DNA from: RGIG2041 sp045537695
GTDB taxonomy: Bacteria; Bacillota; Clostridia; UBA1381; UMGS1253
DNA length: 5,868 nucleotides
Direction: 5' to 3'
Assembly (NCBI GenBank): GCA_045537695.1
Contig: JAZSQB010000049.1
Coordinates: 1 to 5,868, forward strand
This document shows, in pieces, positions 4,084 through 5,868 of the stretch (positions are counted from its first letter, which is position 1; each line of letters starts with the position of its first letter). Both the position numbers and the translations under genes were made by a program. Under the pieces are notes generated by a model that was not told the origin of the DNA, ran no database searches, and saw nothing but the letters and a program-made list of their open reading frames with translations.

Positions 4084-4827
4084 ATGGACAACAAAGCAAC
4101 ATTCGCACAACGATTTACCGAGTTGTGCAGCGGAATGACACAAAAAGAGGTTGCTGATATTTTTAATGTAACAAGGGCATCGATAGGATATTATCAAAAT
4201 AATGAGCGTTCACCAGATATAAATATGCTTGCGAAAATTGCACAACACTTCGGCGTAACCGCCGACTATCTTGTCGGCCTCTCAGATGCAAAGCAGCCGG
4301 AGAACACCGATATTGTGGAGCGGTTGGGGTTGACGGAAAGATCGATCCGAATTCTATCAATGTATAAAATGCAAGATGGTCTTGATTTTGAAGACGGCTC
4401 ACTTCACCCCTATTCAACACTCGATATAATCAACCGTTTTCTTTATGCAGCGTCAGAAACCGGGTTGTTTCTCCAAATATCGGCTGTATGTGATTCTATG
4501 GAGCGTAGTGTTAATAATCCCTCGTTCAAGGCTCAAATTGATGATATAGTGATAGAGAGTGTAAACCAAGCCAAAGCCGAGGGGCGAGAATTTGAGATAG
4601 ATGATGTTCGAGACTTTTTGGATTTGGCAGAAAAAATACAAAACTATGACTGCAGAGTAATATCCGCAGGGGAAGAAATCGAATATCGCCTATATCAAGT
4701 CAATCAAATTTTAGGTTTGACCCTCAGCGATACGATTAAACCAATACAAGAGCAATATATACACCATGTTGAACAACGCGCAAAAGAGTTGCAAGACACG
4801 GCAGGTGAACCAGATGGCGACGATTAA
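4084..4827 (+). CDS. Cro/C1-type (XRE family) repressor without a protease domain
   Basis: A 247-aa regulator, probably the immunity repressor of the element. Residues 5-67 form an XRE helix-turn-helix (MTQKEVADIFNVTRASIGYY, 18-37), ending in the typical QHFGVTADYLVGLSD. The rest (about 75-235) is helical and acidic, with no LexA/S24-type Ser-Lys protease motif that I can see, so SOS self-cleavage is not expected. GGGAGG lies 5 bases before the ATG. The gene faces the Cro-like gene across a shared control region, the standard genetic-switch layout. Its 3' end overlaps the integrase start by 14 bases, so both are likely made from one transcript. The C-terminal domain is not recognised. DNA binding is clear; the identity as master repressor is inferred from position. 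Confidence 0.85.
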   Translation: MDNKATFAQRFTELCSGMTQKEVADIFNVTRASIGYYQNNERSPDINMLAKIAQHFGVTADYLVGLSDAKQPENTDIVERLGLTERSIRILSMYKMQDGLDFEDGSLHPYSTLDIINRFLYAASETGLFLQISAVCDSMERSVNNPSFKAQIDDIVIESVNQAKAEGREFEIDDVRDFLDLAEKIQNYDCRVISAGEEIEYRLYQVNQILGLTLSDTIKPIQEQYIHHVEQRAKELQDTAGEPDGDD

Positions 4828-5868
4828 ACAACGCAACGGCAGTTATCAGATTGTTGTTTCCTGCGGCTACGATGCTAAAGGGAAGCACCTCCGGCGGTCG
4901 ATGACATGGAGGCCGGAGCCGGGGATGACTGCCCGTCAGATCGAAAAGGAATTGAACCGGCAGGCTACACTATTCGAGGAGCGTGTCAGAACCGGCGGCG
5001 CTCCGAATGGCTCCATAAAGTTTGAAGCCTACGCCGAACAATGGTTCACGAATTACGCAGAAAAGAACCTCAAGGAAAGCACCGTTGCAAGATATAGAAA
5101 ACTGTCCCGGAGGCTTTATCAAGCATTGGGCGCAAAAAGAATCGACCGAATAACCGTTGCTGATGTGCAGTCGCTTGTTGATAATCTGGGCGAAACGGGA
5201 ATAAAAATCCAGCGCACCAAAAAGGACGTGACAGATCAGCCGGAACCGGCAGCACTCGCACCGAAAACCATCCGGGCATATCACAGCCTGCTTTCTGCTA
5301 TCCTTGAATCAGCGGTTAAGATGGAAATGATACCGTCAAATCCTTGCCGTAAAGTGACCCTGCCGCCGCTCAAAGCCACGGAGAAAGATGTTTATACCCT
5401 CGATGAAGCATCGCGCTTTCTGGAACTTCTGGAGGGCGAAAACTGGCAATACCGGGCGTTCTTCACGCTGGCAATATACACCGGCATGAGGCGCGGCGAA
5501 TTGCTGGGGTTGCAATGGGGAGATTTCGACTTTGACAGCGGTATCGTGACCATATCCCGGAACACTCTGTACACCGGGCGCAAAGGTCTATATGACGATA
5601 CACCCAAAACCAAATCATCCCGGCGCGTTCTCAAATTGCCTGCCGTTGTGCTGGATATGCTCCACGATTATCGGATATGGCAACTTGAACAGCGTTTCGC
5701 TCTGGGCGATCAATGGCACGATTGCGACCGGCTTTTCACTCGCTGGAATGGTGAGCCGATGCACGCCGACACTCCGTATAATTGGCTGACAAGGTTCTGT
5801 GATCGCAAGGGATTGCGCAGAATGGGAGTACACAGTTTCCGCCACCTCAATGCAACGCTGCTGATTGA
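4814..5868 (+). CDS. int: Tyrosine recombinase (integrase), C-terminus beyond the window
   Basis: The site-specific recombinase that integrates and excises the element. The first 351 codons are present. Residues 1-60 (MATIKQRNGSYQIVVSCGYDAKGK...) form the N-terminal arm-binding domain typical of Tn916- and phage-type integrases. The core-binding SAM-like domain covers about 68-185 (FEAYAEQWFTNY... IPSNPCRKV). The catalytic domain follows, with TGMRRGELLGLQW (Arg226, Glu229), TKSSRR (Lys267) and the box III motif HSFRH (His340, Arg343). The later His/Trp and the nucleophilic Tyr must lie right of the edge. AGGTG sits 6 bases before the ATG, which lies inside the end of the repressor gene. By eye it is more GC-rich than the repressor. 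The attachment site is probably just beyond its 3' end. Confidence 0.95.
   Translation, partial: MATIKQRNGSYQIVVSCGYDAKGKHLRRSMTWRPEPGMTARQIEKELNRQATLFEERVRTGGAPNGSIKFEAYAEQWFTNYAEKNLKESTVARYRKLSRRLYQALGAKRIDRITVADVQSLVDNLGETGIKIQRTKKDVTDQPEPAALAPKTIRAYHSLLSAILESAVKMEMIPSNPCRKVTLPPLKATEKDVYTLDEASRFLELLEGENWQYRAFFTLAIYTGMRRGELLGLQWGDFDFDSGIVTISRNTLYTGRKGLYDDTPKTKSSRRVLKLPAVVLDMLHDYRIWQLEQRFALGDQWHDCDRLFTRWNGEPMHADTPYNWLTRFCDRKGLRRMGVHSFRHLNATLLI

Noticed and set aside
3925..4197. Minus-strand frame crossing the control region and the repressor start
   Set aside because: It overlaps promoters, operators and the start of the well-supported repressor gene, and has no ribosome binding site. Shadow frame.
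1..5868. CRISPR array, tRNA, rRNA, insertion sequence or retron-type reverse transcriptase
   Set aside because: I looked for spaced repeats, tRNA-like cloverleaf sequence, transposase motifs and RT motifs and found none. The att sites are presumably outside the window.

Overview
The window looks like one end of a temperate phage or phage satellite integrated in a Gram-positive host, probably a gut-type Clostridia (Firmicutes). This rests on the strong AGGAGG/GGAGGTG ribosome binding sites before most genes, consensus sigma-A-type promoters, medium GC by eye, and the protein families present (Tn916/phage-type tyrosine recombinase, PBSX-type large terminase). The species cannot be named from this sequence alone.

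Layout, right to left. An integrase (4814 to the right edge, open, + strand) overlaps the 3' end of a Cro/C1-type repressor gene (4084-4827, +). To the left is a divergent control region (about 3942-4083) with two opposed, overlapping promoters and small dyads. Leftward from it runs a tightly packed early operon: a 60-aa Cro-like helix-turn-helix (HTH) protein (3759-3941), an excisionase/MerR-like HTH protein (3526-3759) and a 658-aa zinc-ribbon/Toprim/helicase replication protein (1553-3529), each overlapping the next by 1-4 bases. An AT-rich patch with 9-bp iteron-like repeats and an imperfect inverted repeat (1474-1544) follows, then two small unrecognised genes (1252-1410 and 891-1175). 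The window ends with the start of the packaging module: a small-terminase-like protein (212-595) and the first 80 codons of the large terminase (1-242, leaving the window at the left).

Between the replication and packaging genes (611-890), on the strand opposite the operon, lie two tandem tiny transcription units. Each has a near-consensus extended -10 promoter with a 17-bp spacer, a dyad overlapping that promoter, and an intrinsic terminator about 60-80 bp downstream. They contain no convincing reading frame and are the best candidates for something undescribed: a pair of phage or satellite small RNAs.

How the genes would work together: the repressor keeps the leftward early promoter off and is probably co-expressed with the integrase. 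On derepression the Cro-like, excisionase-like and replication proteins are made, and packaging follows on the same strand. The jump from replication to terminase within about 1 kb, together with a repressor lacking an S24/LexA protease domain, resembles phage-inducible satellites, especially capsid-forming types. A compact ordinary phage is equally compatible with what is visible.
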